A DNA stretch of 64,000 nt, from assembly GCA_019075905.1 (NCBI GenBank), contig JAGXAM010000009.1, positions 62,001-126,000 of the forward strand, in the 5' to 3' direction. The position numbers and the translations under genes were made by a program. Origin of the DNA: Hyphomicrobiales bacterium. GTDB taxonomy: Bacteria > Pseudomonadota > Alphaproteobacteria > Rhizobiales > Beijerinckiaceae. Of this stretch, positions 1-9,528 are shown piece after piece; the first letter of the stretch is position 1; every line of letters begins with the position of its first letter. The notes below the pieces were generated by a model that searched no databases, was not told the origin of the DNA, and saw only the letters and a program-made list of their open reading frames with translations.

Positions 1-162
1 CTTGGCGATCCGCAGGGTCCGCTGGCGGATGGCGCCATAGGTGGTGCGGGTGATCGGCCCGGCCACCGAGCGCGTCACCACCTCTTGCGATCCGTGCTGG
101 CGCGCGGCGTGATCGATGATCTTGTGGAGCAGCAGTGGCCAGTCCTGCATCAAACCTTGCAT
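1..162 (-). CDS. AMP-dependent acyl-CoA ligase (N-terminal fragment, runs off the window)
   Basis: The first 54 codons of a gene that continues past the left edge. The protein begins MQGLMQDWPLLLHKIIDH and continues into a stretch ending TTYGAIRQRTLRIAK. This is the typical N-terminus of medium/long-chain fatty-acid or methylmercaptopropionate-type CoA ligases, which adenylate a carboxylic acid and transfer it to CoA. A GAGGAG ribosome-binding site lies 8 nt before the ATG at 162, which fixes the start. It is divergent from the DUF2244 gene. The catalytic motifs lie outside the window, so the substrate cannot be judged. Confidence 0.75.
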   Translation of the reverse strand, partial: MQGLMQDWPLLLHKIIDHAARQHGSQEVVTRSVAGPITRTTYGAIRQRTLRIAK

Positions 163-408
163 AGCGTCTCACTCCTCGATGTCTTGTTTTGCTTTGGTAT
201 AGATAGGAACCGTCAGCATGGCAATCGCCGCCGTGCCCTGGTGCAACCATGCAGCGGGTGCCGCCCGTCCGGCCCTGGTAGCGCCGCAACCCCTGCAACT
301 TTGCCGCATTGCCATGCTGTAATCGGCCCGGCTTGGCAGTTGATAAAAGTTCTAAAACACGTCACACTTGCTCTAGCCATCGAAGGAACGCTCACCGAAG
401 GAACGCCC

Positions 409-918
409 TTGGACGACACTTCAAGCCCCGACCATGCCAGCCCGATGCCGGTCTTTGAAGTGCGGCTGCGCCCGCACCGCTCGCTCAATGCCCGGCAGTT
501 TCGCACGCTGATGTTGTGCATTGCCGGTGCCGGGATGTTTGTCACCTTGCCGTTCTGGATGATCGGCGCCTGGCCGATCATCGGCTTTGTCGGCCTCGAT
601 GTGTTGCTGGTCTATCTCGCTTTCCGGGCCAATTTCATCGCCGCGCGTGCCTATGAGGATGTGCGCCTGACGCCGCTGGCGCTGGATTTCGTCAAGGTTT
701 CGGCAAAGGGCCAGCAGCGTTCCTGGCATTTCAACCCGGCCTGGGTGCGCCTGACCCGGGTCGAGCATGAGGAATATGGCATCTTGCGGCTGGCTTTCGC
801 CTCACGCGGGCGCGAGGTGCAGGTTGCCGGCGATCTCGGCCCGGCCCAGCGTGCCGATTTCGCCCGGGATTTCTCGCGCGCCCTCCATGAGGCGCGGCGC
901 GGCATCCGCTATAACTGA
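409..918 (+). CDS. DUF2244 family inner-membrane protein
   Basis: A 169-residue protein of the DUF2244 family, of unknown function and common in alphaproteobacteria. Two adjacent hydrophobic segments (about residues 33-52 and 55-72) are followed by a soluble C-terminal domain containing SWHFNPAWVRL and ending in an amphipathic helix. I chose the TTG at 409 because an AAGGAA-type ribosome-binding site precedes it. The ATG at 445 (MPVFEVRL) is the alternative and would give 157 residues. An open frame extends upstream to 85, but that would run across the divergent promoter and the ligase start, so it is not used. The family assignment is firm; the start is less so. Confidence 0.8.
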   Translation: MDDTSSPDHASPMPVFEVRLRPHRSLNARQFRTLMLCIAGAGMFVTLPFWMIGAWPIIGFVGLDVLLVYLAFRANFIAARAYEDVRLTPLALDFVKVSAKGQQRSWHFNPAWVRLTRVEHEEYGILRLAFASRGREVQVAGDLGPAQRADFARDFSRALHEARRGIRYN

Positions 919-990
919 GGGCGAAATCGGGTGGCTTCGCGCGCCCGGTTGCGCCATGCTGGCGGCATGATGGCTTGATGGAGACCCCTG

Positions 991-1845
991 ATGCTGACCC
1001 GCGTCACTGAACAACCCTGCGACGATTATGCCCGTGTGCAGGAGGCTCTGGCCTTCATGACCGGCAAATGGCGCTCGCATCCCGGTATCGACGCCATTGC
1101 CGCCCATGTCGGCCTTACGCCCAAGCAGTTCCACGATGTATTCCGGCGCTGGGCAGGCCTCAGCCCCAAGGATTTTCTGGCGGCATTGACCCTCGCCCAG
1201 GCGCGCAAATTGCTGCGCGATGGCGCCAATCTGTTCGAGACCAGCCTTGAGCTCGGCCTCTCCGGCCCCTCGCGCCTGCATGACCTGTTCGTCACCCACG
1301 AGGCGCTGTCGCCGCATGAATATCGCAAGGGTGCCGCCGGGCTGGTGCTGTCCTATGGCTTCCATCCCTCGCCCTTCGGCGAGGCGCTGGTGGTGACGAC
1401 CCCGCGCGGCATGGCGGGGCTGGGCTTTGTCGATGGTGCGCGTGCCGACGCGCTCGCCGACATGCAGGCGCGTTGGCCGGGGGCGCATCTTGTGGAAGAT
1501 CAGGAACTGACCGCGCCCTATGCCGCCCGCGCCTTCCAGCCCGAGCTCTGGCAGCCGGAGACACCCTTGCGTGTCGTGCTGATCGGCACGGATTTCGAGG
1601 TCAGCGTCTGGGAGACCCTGCTGACCATTCCCATGGGCCAAGCGACCACCTATGGCCGCATCGCCAGCAAGATAGCCCGCCCGAAGGCAGCCCGTGCCGT
1701 TGGCGCTGCCGTCGGGCGCAACCCGATCAGCTTTGTCGTGCCGTGCCATCGTGTGCTCGGCCAGACCGGCGCGCTCACCGGCTACCATTGGGGCCTGACC
1801 CGCAAACAGGCCATGCTCGGCTGGGAAGCGGGGCAATGCCGGTGA
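991..1845 (+). CDS. Ada-like AraC-type regulator / methylated-DNA-protein-cysteine methyltransferase
   Basis: A 284-residue fusion of an AraC-type helix-turn-helix (about residues 15-110) and an O6-alkylguanine-DNA alkyltransferase domain. The active-site motif PCHRV places the acceptor cysteine at residue 252, with the helix-turn-helix segment of the transferase (TTYGRIASKIA) just before it. It should remove alkyl groups from O6-methylguanine and possibly activate repair genes. The N-terminal zinc/phosphotriester domain of E. coli Ada is absent, so methylphosphotriester sensing through that domain is not expected. The gene stands alone, followed by convergent nrdJ. Confidence 0.88.
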   Translation: MLTRVTEQPCDDYARVQEALAFMTGKWRSHPGIDAIAAHVGLTPKQFHDVFRRWAGLSPKDFLAALTLAQARKLLRDGANLFETSLELGLSGPSRLHDLFVTHEALSPHEYRKGAAGLVLSYGFHPSPFGEALVVTTPRGMAGLGFVDGARADALADMQARWPGAHLVEDQELTAPYAARAFQPELWQPETPLRVVLIGTDFEVSVWETLLTIPMGQATTYGRIASKIARPKAARAVGAAVGRNPISFVVPCHRVLGQTGALTGYHWGLTRKQAMLGWEAGQCR

Positions 1846-1859
1846 GGGGGGTGCCCCCC

Positions 1860-4800
1860 TCAGCTGCACCCCGTCGTTGAGCCGCAGGTGTCGCATTTCA
1901 GGCAGGTGCCGTTGCGCACCATGGTGAAATTGGCGCATTCCGGGCACGCTTCGCCGACATAGCCCTTCATGCGCGCTTCGGCGCGCTTGTCGGCGGTCGT
2001 GGGCTGCGGGGCAGACCAGGCGAGGGCATCCATATCCTCGTCCTCTTCGGCCTCAACCTCGCCCTTGAGCGCCGTCGCGCCTTCGGTGGCAAACATCGTC
2101 ACCGCCTCGGGGGCGATTTTCACCGGGCTTGGCACCAGCATCAGCCGGTCGGTCTTCGAGCGCACCAGCCCCCTTGAGACCACCGAGGCATTGCCGGCGG
2201 GCGAAGATGGCCGTCCCTCATCGACCCCGCCGCCCAAAGCCGCCGGGCCAATATCCTCGGGGCGCACATGGGCTAGATCATGGCGCCCGACATAGGAAAT
2301 GGCGAGTTCGCGGAACACGTAATCGAGGATCGAGGTCGCGTTCTTGATCGCGTCATTGCCCTGCACCAGACCCGCCGGTTCAAAGCGCGTGAAGGTGAAG
2401 GCATCGACATATTCTTCCAGCGGCACGCCATATTGCAGGCCGAGCGAGATGGCGATGGCGAAATTGTTCATCACCGAGCGGAAGGCCGCGCCTTCCTTGT
2501 GCATGTCGATGAAAATCTCGCCGAGCCGGCCGTCCTGATATTCGCCGGTGCGCAGATAGACCTTGTGCCCGCCAACCACCGCCTTTTGCGTGTAGCCCTT
2601 GCGCCGGTCAGGCAGCTTTTCGCGCTCGCGCGCCCGCTCGACCCGCTCGACAATGCGCTCGACGATCTTCTCGGCGACCTGCGTCGCCCGGGCCGGGGCG
2701 TTCTGCGCCACCAGTGCCTCCACTGCCTCGCCATCCTCATCGTCATCATCCTGAATGAGCTGGGCATTGAGCGGCTGCGACAGTTTCGAGCCATCGCGGT
2801 AAAGCGCATTGGCCTTCAGCGCCAGACGCCACGACAGCAGATAGGCGTCTTTGCAATCCTCGACGCTGGCGTCATTGGGCATGTTGATGGTCTTGGAGAT
2901 CGCCCCCGAGATGAAGGGCTGGCTCGCGGCCATCATCCTGATGTGGCTCGCCACCGACAAAAAGCGCTTGCCGGTGCGCCCGCAAGGATTGGCGCAATCG
3001 AACACCGCATAATCAGCAGGCTTGAGGTGCGGAGCTCCTTCCACCGTCATCGCGCCGCAGACATGAATATTGGCGGCCTCGATCTCGGCGCGCGAAAAGC
3101 CGATGAAGCTCAGGAGATCAAACTCCGGATCTTCCAGCCGAGCGGCAGGAACCTTCAGCGTATCCTTAAGGAAATCAACGCCAAGCGACCATTTGTTAAA
3201 GACAAACTTTATATCGAAAGCCGAAGCCAGCGCCTTTTCCAGCCCCTCCAGCTTGTCGCTGGTGAAGCCCTTGGCGGCTAATGTCGTATGGTTGATTCCG
3301 GGGGCCTGGCGCAGGCTGGCATGGCCCACCGCATAGGCCTCGATCTCGGCAATCTCATGCTCGCGGTAGCCCAAAGCCCGCAGCGCCTGCGGCACGGCGC
3401 GGTTGATGATCTTGAAATAGCCGCCGCCCGCCAGCTTCTTGAATTTTACCAGCGCGAAATCCGGTTCGATGCCGGTGGTGTCGCAATCCATGACAAGGCC
3501 GATGGTGCCTGTCGGCGCCACGACGCTGACTTGCGCATTGCGATAGCCATGCTGTTCGCCGAGCTTGAGGGCCTTGTCCCACGCCGCCCGGGCATGCACG
3601 CCCAGCGCCGCATCCTTGAGGCTGGCATGATCCAGCGGCACCGGGGCCACCGACAGGCCCTCATAGCCCGCCACCTCGCCATGGGCGGCGCGGCGGTGGT
3701 TGCGGATGACGCGCAGCATATGGACGCTGTTGGCCTTGTAGCCCTTGAAAGGCCCGAGTTCGCCGGCCATTTCCGCCGAGGTCGCATAGGAGACGCCGGT
3801 CATGATCGCCGAAAGGGCGCCGCAAATCGCGCGGCCCTCGCTGGAATCATAGGGCGTGCCCGATGACATCAGCAAGCCGCCAATATTGGCAAAGCCCAGC
3901 CCGAGCGTGCGATATTCATAAGAAAGGCGAGCGATTTCGCGCGACGGGAACTGCGCCATCAGCACCGAGATTTCGAGAACGATGGTCCACAGCCGCACTG
4001 CGTGCTCATAAAGATCGAGATCGATGGTGCCGTCGGCCTTTCGGAATTGCAGCAGGTTCAGCGAGGCGAGATTGCAGGCGGTGTCATCGAGGAACATATA
4101 TTCCGAGCAGGGGTTGGAGGCGATGATCTCGCCCGCTGCCTTGCAGGTGTGCCAGTCATTGATGGTGGTGTGATATTGCAGGCCGGGATCAGCCGAGGCC
4201 CAGGCGGCCATGCCGATTTTTTCCCAAAGATCGCGGGCTTTCACCACCTTGTGGGTCTTGCCATCGAGGCGGCGGGTGAGGTGCCAGTCGGCATCATTCT
4301 CGACCGCGCGCAAAAACTCATCAGTGACCCGCACCGAATTGTTGGAATTCTGCCCGGCCACTGTGAGATAGGCCTCCGAATCCCAATCGGTATTATAGGT
4401 GGCATAGGAAACGTCGGTATAGCCCTGGCGGGCATATTGGATCAGCCGCTTGATCATGCCATCGGGCACATCGGCGCGCCTTGCTAGCTTGATCTCGCGC
4501 TTCAGCGCCGGGTTTTTCTCCGGGTTGAAGCAATCATCATTCTCGCCCTCACAATTGAGGCAGGCCTTCATCAGCGCTTTGAGATGGCGCTTGACCGTCT
4601 TTGAGCCCGCCACCAGCGCCGCAACCTTTTCCTCTTCCCTGACCTTCCAGTCGATATAGGCCTCGATGTCGGGATGATCGACATCGACCACCACCATTTT
4701 GGCGGCGCGCCGCGTGGTGCCGCCAGATTTGATCGCCCCGGCCGCCCGGTCACCGATCTTCAGGAAAGACATCAGCCCCGAGGATTTGCCGCCGCCCGAA

Positions 4801-5540
4801 AGCTTCTCGCTCTCGCCGCGCAGTTTCGAGAAATTCGAGCCCGTGCCAGAGCCGTATTTGAACAGCCGCGCCTCACGCACCCACAGGTCCATGATGCCGC
4901 CTTCATTGACCAGGTCATCAGCCACCGACTGGATGAAGCAGGCATGCGGTTGCGGATGCTCATAGGCCGATTTCGACGCCGTCAGCCTGCCGGTTTCATG
5001 ATCGACATAAAAATGTCCCTGGCCGGGGCCGTCGATGCCATAGGCCCAGTGCAGGCCGGTGTTGAACCATTGCGGCGAATTGGGTGCCGCCATCTGACGC
5101 GCCAGCATCTGGCAGAGCTCATCATAAAAGGCGCGGGCATCCGCCTCGACGCTGAAGGTGCCGCCCTTCCAGCCCCAATAGGTCCAGGCGCCGGCCAGAC
5201 GGTGAAACACCTGCTTTGCCGAGGTCTCGGAGACATAACGCTCGCCCTCGGGCAAGGCTGCGAGCGCCTCGCTGTCAGCCACCGAGCGCCACAGGAACGA
5301 GGGGACATTGTTCTCCTCGACCCGCTTCAGGCGGGCAGGCACACCGGCCTTGCGGAAATATTTCTGCGCCAGCACGTCGCTGGCCACCTGGCTAAAGTTG
5401 GCCGGCACCTCGACATTTTCCAGCACAAACACCACCGACCCGTCAGGATTGCGGATCTCCGAGCGGGTTGTGGTGAAGGCAATGCCAGCGAAGGCTCCCT
5501 CTCCGGCTGATGTGGTGCTGATGCGCCGTTGAATATGCAT
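1860..5540 (-). CDS. nrdJ: Vitamin B12-dependent (class II) ribonucleoside-diphosphate reductase
   Basis: A 1226-residue class II ribonucleotide reductase, the usual size for the alphaproteobacterial form. It reduces ribonucleotides to deoxyribonucleotides with adenosylcobalamin as radical source and needs no separate small subunit. Recognisable pieces are the [11 protein letters not shown] region near the N-terminus, the catalytic NPCSE motif, the [10 protein letters not shown] loop and a cysteine-rich tail (CPEC...[14 protein letters not shown]) of zinc-ribbon or redox type. A GAGGAA ribosome-binding site precedes the ATG. It is a single-gene unit with about 370 nt of upstream non-coding DNA. 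No cobalamin riboswitch was recognised there. Confidence 0.96.
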   Translation of the reverse strand: MHIQRRISTTSAGEGAFAGIAFTTTRSEIRNPDGSVVFVLENVEVPANFSQVASDVLAQKYFRKAGVPARLKRVEENNVPSFLWRSVADSEALAALPEGERYVSETSAKQVFHRLAGAWTYWGWKGGTFSVEADARAFYDELCQMLARQMAAPNSPQWFNTGLHWAYGIDGPGQGHFYVDHETGRLTASKSAYEHPQPHACFIQSVADDLVNEGGIMDLWVREARLFKYGSGTGSNFSKLRGESEKLSGGGKSSGLMSFLKIGDRAAGAIKSGGTTRRAAKMVVVDVDHPDIEAYIDWKVREEEKVAALVAGSKTVKRHLKALMKACLNCEGENDDCFNPEKNPALKREIKLARRADVPDGMIKRLIQYARQGYTDVSYATYNTDWDSEAYLTVAGQNSNNSVRVTDEFLRAVENDADWHLTRRLDGKTHKVVKARDLWEKIGMAAWASADPGLQYHTTINDWHTCKAAGEIIASNPCSEYMFLDDTACNLASLNLLQFRKADGTIDLDLYEHAVRLWTIVLEISVLMAQFPSREIARLSYEYRTLGLGFANIGGLLMSSGTPYDSSEGRAICGALSAIMTGVSYATSAEMAGELGPFKGYKANSVHMLRVIRNHRRAAHGEVAGYEGLSVAPVPLDHASLKDAALGVHARAAWDKALKLGEQHGYRNAQVSVVAPTGTIGLVMDCDTTGIEPDFALVKFKKLAGGGYFKIINRAVPQALRALGYREHEIAEIEAYAVGHASLRQAPGINHTTLAAKGFTSDKLEGLEKALASAFDIKFVFNKWSLGVDFLKDTLKVPAARLEDPEFDLLSFIGFSRAEIEAANIHVCGAMTVEGAPHLKPADYAVFDCANPCGRTGKRFLSVASHIRMMAASQPFISGAISKTINMPNDASVEDCKDAYLLSWRLALKANALYRDGSKLSQPLNAQLIQDDDDEDGEAVEALVAQNAPARATQVAEKIVERIVERVERAREREKLPDRRKGYTQKAVVGGHKVYLRTGEYQDGRLGEIFIDMHKEGAAFRSVMNNFAIAISLGLQYGVPLEEYVDAFTFTRFEPAGLVQGNDAIKNATSILDYVFRELAISYVGRHDLAHVRPEDIGPAALGGGVDEGRPSSPAGNASVVSRGLVRSKTDRLMLVPSPVKIAPEAVTMFATEGATALKGEVEAEEDEDMDALAWSAPQPTTADKRAEARMKGYVGEACPECANFTMVRNGTCLKCDTCGSTTGCS

Positions 5541-5908
5541 GATGTCTATTCCTCGAATTCTGGGCGCGGAGCCGATCCCGCAGGCTTAAACATGGCAAAC
5601 AAGAGCACTTCACATCGCAACGCCATTCGCGGATGCGCTCCCCGCCGGGCGGGGCGGCACACACCTGCAACAGGCCTAGCCACAACCGCAAGGACGCATC
5701 TTTCACTATGACACGTCATCGCGGCAAAGCTGGGGCCTGTCAACGCGAAACTGACTACTGCTAGTTAAAAAATCGTTCACGACCACAAGATGTAGAAGCT
5801 GGGCTCCGTCATGCAGCGCGATCATTGTCATATTAACGCCATGATTCTGCCACGTCCGCAAGCGCGGTTTTGGCCAGGCCCTGTGCACAAATGTGGATAG
5901 TTCGGCCG
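5541..5908. other. Non-coding interval upstream of nrdJ
   Basis: About 370 nt without a convincing gene between nrdJ and erpA. It holds the presumed nrdJ promoter (a TTGACA hexamer reads on the minus strand at 5738-5743, but no good -10 element follows at the right distance). A GC-rich palindrome lies near 5639-5653. Two DnaA-box-like nonamers sit at the erpA end. Short frames here lack coding character. Confidence 0.6.
5882..5900 (-). promoter_or_regulatory. Pair of DnaA-box-like nonamers
   Basis: Read on the minus strand, CTATCCACA (5892-5900) and TTGTGCACA (5882-5890) sit one nucleotide apart in the same orientation. Both resemble the DnaA box TTWTNCACA; the second fits fully and the first differs at one base. 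They lie between erpA and nrdJ. DnaA control of ribonucleotide reductase genes is known in other bacteria, but a role here is inference. Confidence 0.35.
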
Positions 5909-6247
5909 TCAGACCGAGAAGCTGACACCGCAGCCGCATGACGAGACGGCGTTGGGATTGTCGATCTTGAAGGCCTGGCCGATCAGATCATCGACGAAGT
6001 CGATTCGCGCCCCGTGCAGGAAATCGAGCGAGGTCGAATCAATCAGCACGGTCGCGCCAAGATGCTCGATCACCAGATCATCGTCATGGCGCTGGTTGTC
6101 GATCGCAAAATCATACTGGAACCCGGAGCAGCCGCCGCCGCGCACACCGATGCGCAAAGCCGACCCGTCCGGCTCGCGCGACAGCACCTTGGCAACGCGT
6201 GATGCAGCCCGATCGGTCAGCACGACATCTTGCAGGACGCTGGTCAT
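5909..6247 (-). CDS. erpA: A-type iron-sulfur cluster insertion protein (ErpA/IscA-like)
   Basis: A 112-residue A-type carrier that receives Fe-S clusters and hands them to apo-proteins. The three conserved cysteines are visible: one in GGGCSGFQY and two in the C-terminal SSCGCGVSF. I chose the ATG at 6247 because a GGAG ribosome-binding site lies 7 nt before it; an in-frame TTG at 6253 is the alternative. It is divergent from dgt, an arrangement common in alphaproteobacteria. IscA and ErpA cannot be separated cleanly from sequence alone. Confidence 0.88.
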   Translation of the reverse strand: MTSVLQDVVLTDRAASRVAKVLSREPDGSALRIGVRGGGCSGFQYDFAIDNQRHDDDLVIEHLGATVLIDSTSLDFLHGARIDFVDDLIGQAFKIDNPNAVSSCGCGVSFSV

Positions 6248-6335
6248 GGGCAAACTCCGGCTTGCATCACGTGGTAAAGATAGGCTTGATGGCAGCCATA
6301 TTCAACCAGACCTCCCGCCGGTATCCAGTTTCATC

Positions 6336-7547
6336 ATGAACAAGGCCTTGAATCATCTGGCTGCCTATGCCTGCGACGCTGCAGCCAGCCGTGGCCGTCT
6401 GGTCGCCGAGGCCGATTCGCCGACGCGCAGCGCTTTCCAGCGTGATCGCGACCGTATCATTCACGCCACCGCCTTTCGTCGCCTTGCCCACAAGAGCCAG
6501 GTCTTCGTGCCCTTCGAGGGCGATCATTTCCGCACCCGGCTGACCCACACCATTGAGGTGGCGCAGATCGCCCGGGCGCTCGCCCGCGGCCTGCGCCTCG
6601 ATGATGATCTCGCCGAGGCTGTCGCGCTCGCCCATGATCTTGGTCACCCGCCCTTCGGCCATGCCGGCGAGGATGCCTTGCGCCGGGTCATGGCCGGGCA
6701 GGGCGGCTTTGATCACAATGCCCAGGCGCTGCGGCTCGTCACCAGGCTGGAGCATCGCTATGCCGGCTTTGACGGGCTCAACCTCACCTTTGAATCACTT
6801 GAGGGCATGGCCAAGCACAATGGCCCCTTGCTGGGCACGTTTGCCGCCGGCGGCAGCACGCCGCGGCCCGTTGACGGCTATATCCTGGAATTTGATGCGC
6901 TTTTTGCGCTCGATCTGGCGCAGTTCGCCGGGGCCGAGGCGCAGGCCGCCGCCATTGCCGACGATATAGCCTATAATGCCCATGATCTTGATGACGGCCT
7001 GCGCGCCGGGCTTTTCACCCTTGAGGATCTCGCTGCTGTGCCCTTCCTCAAGGGGCTTCTCGACGAAATCGCCGCGCTTCATCCCGGCCTCGCGACCCCG
7101 CGCCGCATTCATGAGCTGGGCCGACGCGTCATCACCAGATTCATCGAGGATGTGCTCGGCCACAGCGCGGCGCTGCTTGGTGACCATCACATCACCAGCG
7201 CTGCCGCCGTGCGTGCGCAACAGCGCGCCATGGTCGCTTTCTCGCCGTCCATGGCCGAAGCCGAGCGCGCCATCAAGCAGTTCCTATTTGCCAGAATGTA
7301 CCGCCATCCGGCGATCATGGCGGTGCGCCGCGAGGCAGAATCGGTGCTGGAGGCCCTGTTCACACGCTTCCGGCAAAATCCGGAGGATTTGCCGCCCGAA
7401 TGGCGCAGCCCCGCAGCAGACGCCCGCGCCATCGCCGATTATATTGCTGGCATGACGGATCGTTTTGCCGTCATGGAACATGTCAGATTGTTCGGCAGCG
7501 CCCCGGACCTGCGGGCCGACCTGACGAAACCACCCGCAAGCCCATAA
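6336..7547 (+). CDS. dgt: Deoxyguanosinetriphosphate triphosphohydrolase-like protein
   Basis: A 403-residue HD-superfamily enzyme that hydrolyses dGTP (or other dNTPs) to deoxynucleoside and tripolyphosphate, limiting dNTP pools. The N-terminal motif RDRDRIIHATAFRRLAHKSQVF, cut here as the QRDRDRI...RRLAHKSQVF block, is diagnostic. Metal ligands are the histidine in RLTHTIEVAQIAR and the HD pair in AHDLGHPPFGHAGE. The start is the ATG at 6336; longer frames run into the divergent erpA gene. It is a single gene followed by a repeat and tRNA-Lys. Confidence 0.93.
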   Translation: MNKALNHLAAYACDAAASRGRLVAEADSPTRSAFQRDRDRIIHATAFRRLAHKSQVFVPFEGDHFRTRLTHTIEVAQIARALARGLRLDDDLAEAVALAHDLGHPPFGHAGEDALRRVMAGQGGFDHNAQALRLVTRLEHRYAGFDGLNLTFESLEGMAKHNGPLLGTFAAGGSTPRPVDGYILEFDALFALDLAQFAGAEAQAAAIADDIAYNAHDLDDGLRAGLFTLEDLAAVPFLKGLLDEIAALHPGLATPRRIHELGRRVITRFIEDVLGHSAALLGDHHITSAAAVRAQQRAMVAFSPSMAEAERAIKQFLFARMYRHPAIMAVRREAESVLEALFTRFRQNPEDLPPEWRSPAADARAIADYIAGMTDRFAVMEHVRLFGSAPDLRADLTKPPASP

Positions 7548-7602
7548 CGCAACCCAGGGGTTTCGGGGATGGCTGCGGTTAGGACACAACAAACCCCTTG
7601 GG

Positions 7603-7631
7603 TTGCTTCGCTTCGCTCGCAATGACGGGGG
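7603..7631 (+). repeat. Interspersed intergenic repeat, copy A
   Basis: A 29-nt sequence, TTGCTTCGCTTCGCTCGCAA followed by TGACGGGGG. It recurs almost unchanged at 18576-18605. Repeats of this type (reverse strand GTCATTGCGAGCG...) are scattered in intergenic regions of many proteobacteria and often give false short proteins containing CERSEAT. The copy lies between dgt and tRNA-Lys. The identity between the two copies is directly visible. Confidence 0.75.
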
Positions 7632-7693
7632 TTTGTGCTCATCCCCTGCCGTCATGGCGCAGTGTTTTGGCGCTAAAGCATTGAAATGATTGG

Positions 7694-7766
7694 TGGGCGC
7701 TGTAGGGATCGAACCTACGACCTATTGATTAAGAGTCAACTGCTCTACCAACTGAGCTAAGCGCCC
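7694..7766 (-). tRNA. tRNA-Lys (anticodon CTT)
   Basis: A complete 73-nt cloverleaf reads on the minus strand. It has acceptor stem GGGCGCT/AGCGCCC, D arm GCTC...GAGC, anticodon stem GTTGA/TCAAT enclosing the loop CTCTTAA (anticodon CTT, decoding AAG), and T arm GTAGG-TTCGATC-CCTAC, with discriminator A. No CCA is encoded. It lies alone between dgt and leuA. Confidence 0.97.
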
Positions 7767-7856
7767 TACCGTCCTGAAACGGCGAGCGCGGGATAACCCC
7801 GCGCCGCACCCTGTTATCGCAGCCGATTTGCGATGTCCAGCGCTTTTGCTGAAATC

Positions 7857-9422
7857 TCAGCGTCCTGCTGCCATTTGATCCGGCTTGGCCCCGCGGGTGT
7901 TGCGCACGGCAAGCTTGTTCAGCGCTGCCAGATAGGCTCGCACCGAGGCCACCAGCGTATCGGGATCAGCCCCGCGCCCGATCACCGACTTGCCCTCTTC
8001 CGAGAGGCCGACCGACACCTCCGCCTGCGCATCGGTGCCCTCGGTCACGGCATGAACCTGATAGAGATCGAGTTTCGCCTGATGCGGCACTAGTTTGGCA
8101 ACGGCGTTGAAAATCGCATCCACCGGGCCATTGCCGGTGGCCTGGCAGGTGACGTGATTGCCCTCGATATCCAGCGTCAGGGTGGCTGATTGCGGCCCCA
8201 TAGTCCCGGCGATCACGGTCAGCGCCACCAGTTTCACCCGGTCATGGGCGCTGACGATCTCATTGTCGACCAGCGCCTCGATATCCTCGTCGTAAACCAC
8301 CTTCTTGCGGTCGGCGAGATCCTTGAAGCGCTTGAAGGCGTCGGCGAGAGCGTTTTCGCCGAGGTCATAGCCGAGTTCTTTCAGCTTTTCCTTGAAGGCA
8401 TGCGAGCCCGAATGTTTGCCCATCACCAGCGAGGTCTTGGAGACGCCGACGCTCTCGGGGGTCATGATTTCATAGGTCGAGGCATTTTTCAGCATGCCGT
8501 CCTGATGGATGCCGCTCTCATGGGCAAAGGCATTCCGGCCGATGATCGCCTTGTTATATTGCACCGGGAACGAGGTCACCGCCGAAACCAGCTTGGCGGC
8601 GCGGTTGAGATATTTGGGCTCGACCCCGGTTATATAGGGCAGGGCATCGCCGCGGGTGCGAATCGCCATGACGATTTCTTCGAGCGCGGCATTGCCCGCA
8701 CGCTCGCCAATGCCATTGATGGTGCATTCGATCTGCCGGGCGCCGCCGCGCACGCCGGCCAGCGAATTGGCCGCGGCAAGGCCGAGATCATTATGGCAAT
8801 GCACCGAGAAAATCGCCCGGTCGGCATTGCTGACGCCCATGCGGATCTGCTCGAACATCGCCTGATATTCCTCCGGTGTGGCATAGCCGACCGTATCGGG
8901 CAGATTGATGGTGGTGGCCCCGGCCTTGATCGCGGCATCGACGCAGCGCTTGAGGAAATCCAGCGGCGTGCGCGTCGCGTCCATCGCCGACCATTCAATA
9001 TCCTCGCAAAGATTGCGGGCGCGCGTCACCGAGGCGACGACGAGGTCGAGCACCTCCTCCTCGCTCTTCATCAACTGGAATTTCAGATGGATCGGCGAGG
9101 TGGCGATAAAGGTGTGGATGCGCCCGCGCTGCGCCGCCTTCACCGCTTCGCCGGCCCGGTCAATATCCTTGAACCCGGCGCGGGCGAGCCCGGCCACGGT
9201 CGCGTGCTTGACGCGCCTGGCAATGGCCTGCACCGCCTCAAAATCGCCGTCACTGGCAATGGGAAAGCCGGCCTCGATAATATCGACACCCATGGTATCG
9301 AGCAGGTCGGCGACCTCGAGCTTTTCATCGAAGGTCATGGTTGCGCCCGGCGATTGCTCGCCGTCGCGCAAGGTGGTGTCGAAAATCAAGACTTTATCGG
9401 TATTGTGACTGGCTTGGGTCAT
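7857..9422 (-). CDS. leuA: 2-isopropylmalate synthase
   Basis: A 521-residue enzyme that condenses acetyl-CoA with 2-oxoisovalerate, the first committed step of leucine biosynthesis. The N-terminal motif FDTTLRDGEQSPG and the metal-binding SVHCHNDLGLA are present, and the LeuA_dimer regulatory domain occupies roughly the last 130 residues, giving leucine feedback inhibition. I chose the ATG at 9422 (MTQASHN) because AGGA lies 8 nt upstream; an ATG at 9431 has poorer spacing. It is preceded by a leader peptide and terminator, so transcription is probably attenuated by leucyl-tRNA supply. Confidence 0.96.
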   Translation of the reverse strand: MTQASHNTDKVLIFDTTLRDGEQSPGATMTFDEKLEVADLLDTMGVDIIEAGFPIASDGDFEAVQAIARRVKHATVAGLARAGFKDIDRAGEAVKAAQRGRIHTFIATSPIHLKFQLMKSEEEVLDLVVASVTRARNLCEDIEWSAMDATRTPLDFLKRCVDAAIKAGATTINLPDTVGYATPEEYQAMFEQIRMGVSNADRAIFSVHCHNDLGLAAANSLAGVRGGARQIECTINGIGERAGNAALEEIVMAIRTRGDALPYITGVEPKYLNRAAKLVSAVTSFPVQYNKAIIGRNAFAHESGIHQDGMLKNASTYEIMTPESVGVSKTSLVMGKHSGSHAFKEKLKELGYDLGENALADAFKRFKDLADRKKVVYDEDIEALVDNEIVSAHDRVKLVALTVIAGTMGPQSATLTLDIEGNHVTCQATGNGPVDAIFNAVAKLVPHQAKLDLYQVHAVTEGTDAQAEVSVGLSEEGKSVIGRGADPDTLVASVRAYLAALNKLAVRNTRGAKPDQMAAGR

Positions 9423-9475
9423 GGTTTGCATCCTGAGGAAAACGCCTGGCACGAGCGGGTGCAGGCCTGAAGCGG

Positions 9476-9528
9476 GAAAAAGCTTGAAACCCCTGCAGGC
9501 CTAGGCAATGCCCATAAGGCCTCAGGGG
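9476..9528 (-). terminator. Leucine-responsive attenuator terminator before leuA
   Basis: On the minus strand CCCCTGAGGCCT pairs with AGGCCT-G-CAGGGG: a 12-bp stem with one bulged G and a 14-nt loop, followed by TTTCAAGCTTTTT. The 5' arm contains the leader-peptide stop codon. A third copy of the self-complementary AGGCCT at 9463-9468 offers an alternative pairing with the middle copy at 9497-9502. The complementarity is seen; regulation by leucine is inferred from the leader peptide. Confidence 0.75.

Noticed and set aside
85-408. N-terminal extension of the DUF2244 gene
   Set aside because: It would cross the divergent promoter and the start of the acyl-CoA ligase. The added residues look non-coding.
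2280-3281. A 333-codon plus-strand open frame inside nrdJ
   Set aside because: It is antisense to conserved nrdJ coding sequence.
5541-5908. Possible cobalamin riboswitch upstream of nrdJ
   Set aside because: No B12-box-like conserved core was found. B12-dependent reductases are also not the usual target; riboswitches more often control the B12-independent enzyme.
8190-9470. A 426-codon plus-strand open frame
   Set aside because: It is antisense to leuA and its leader; no recognisable protein.
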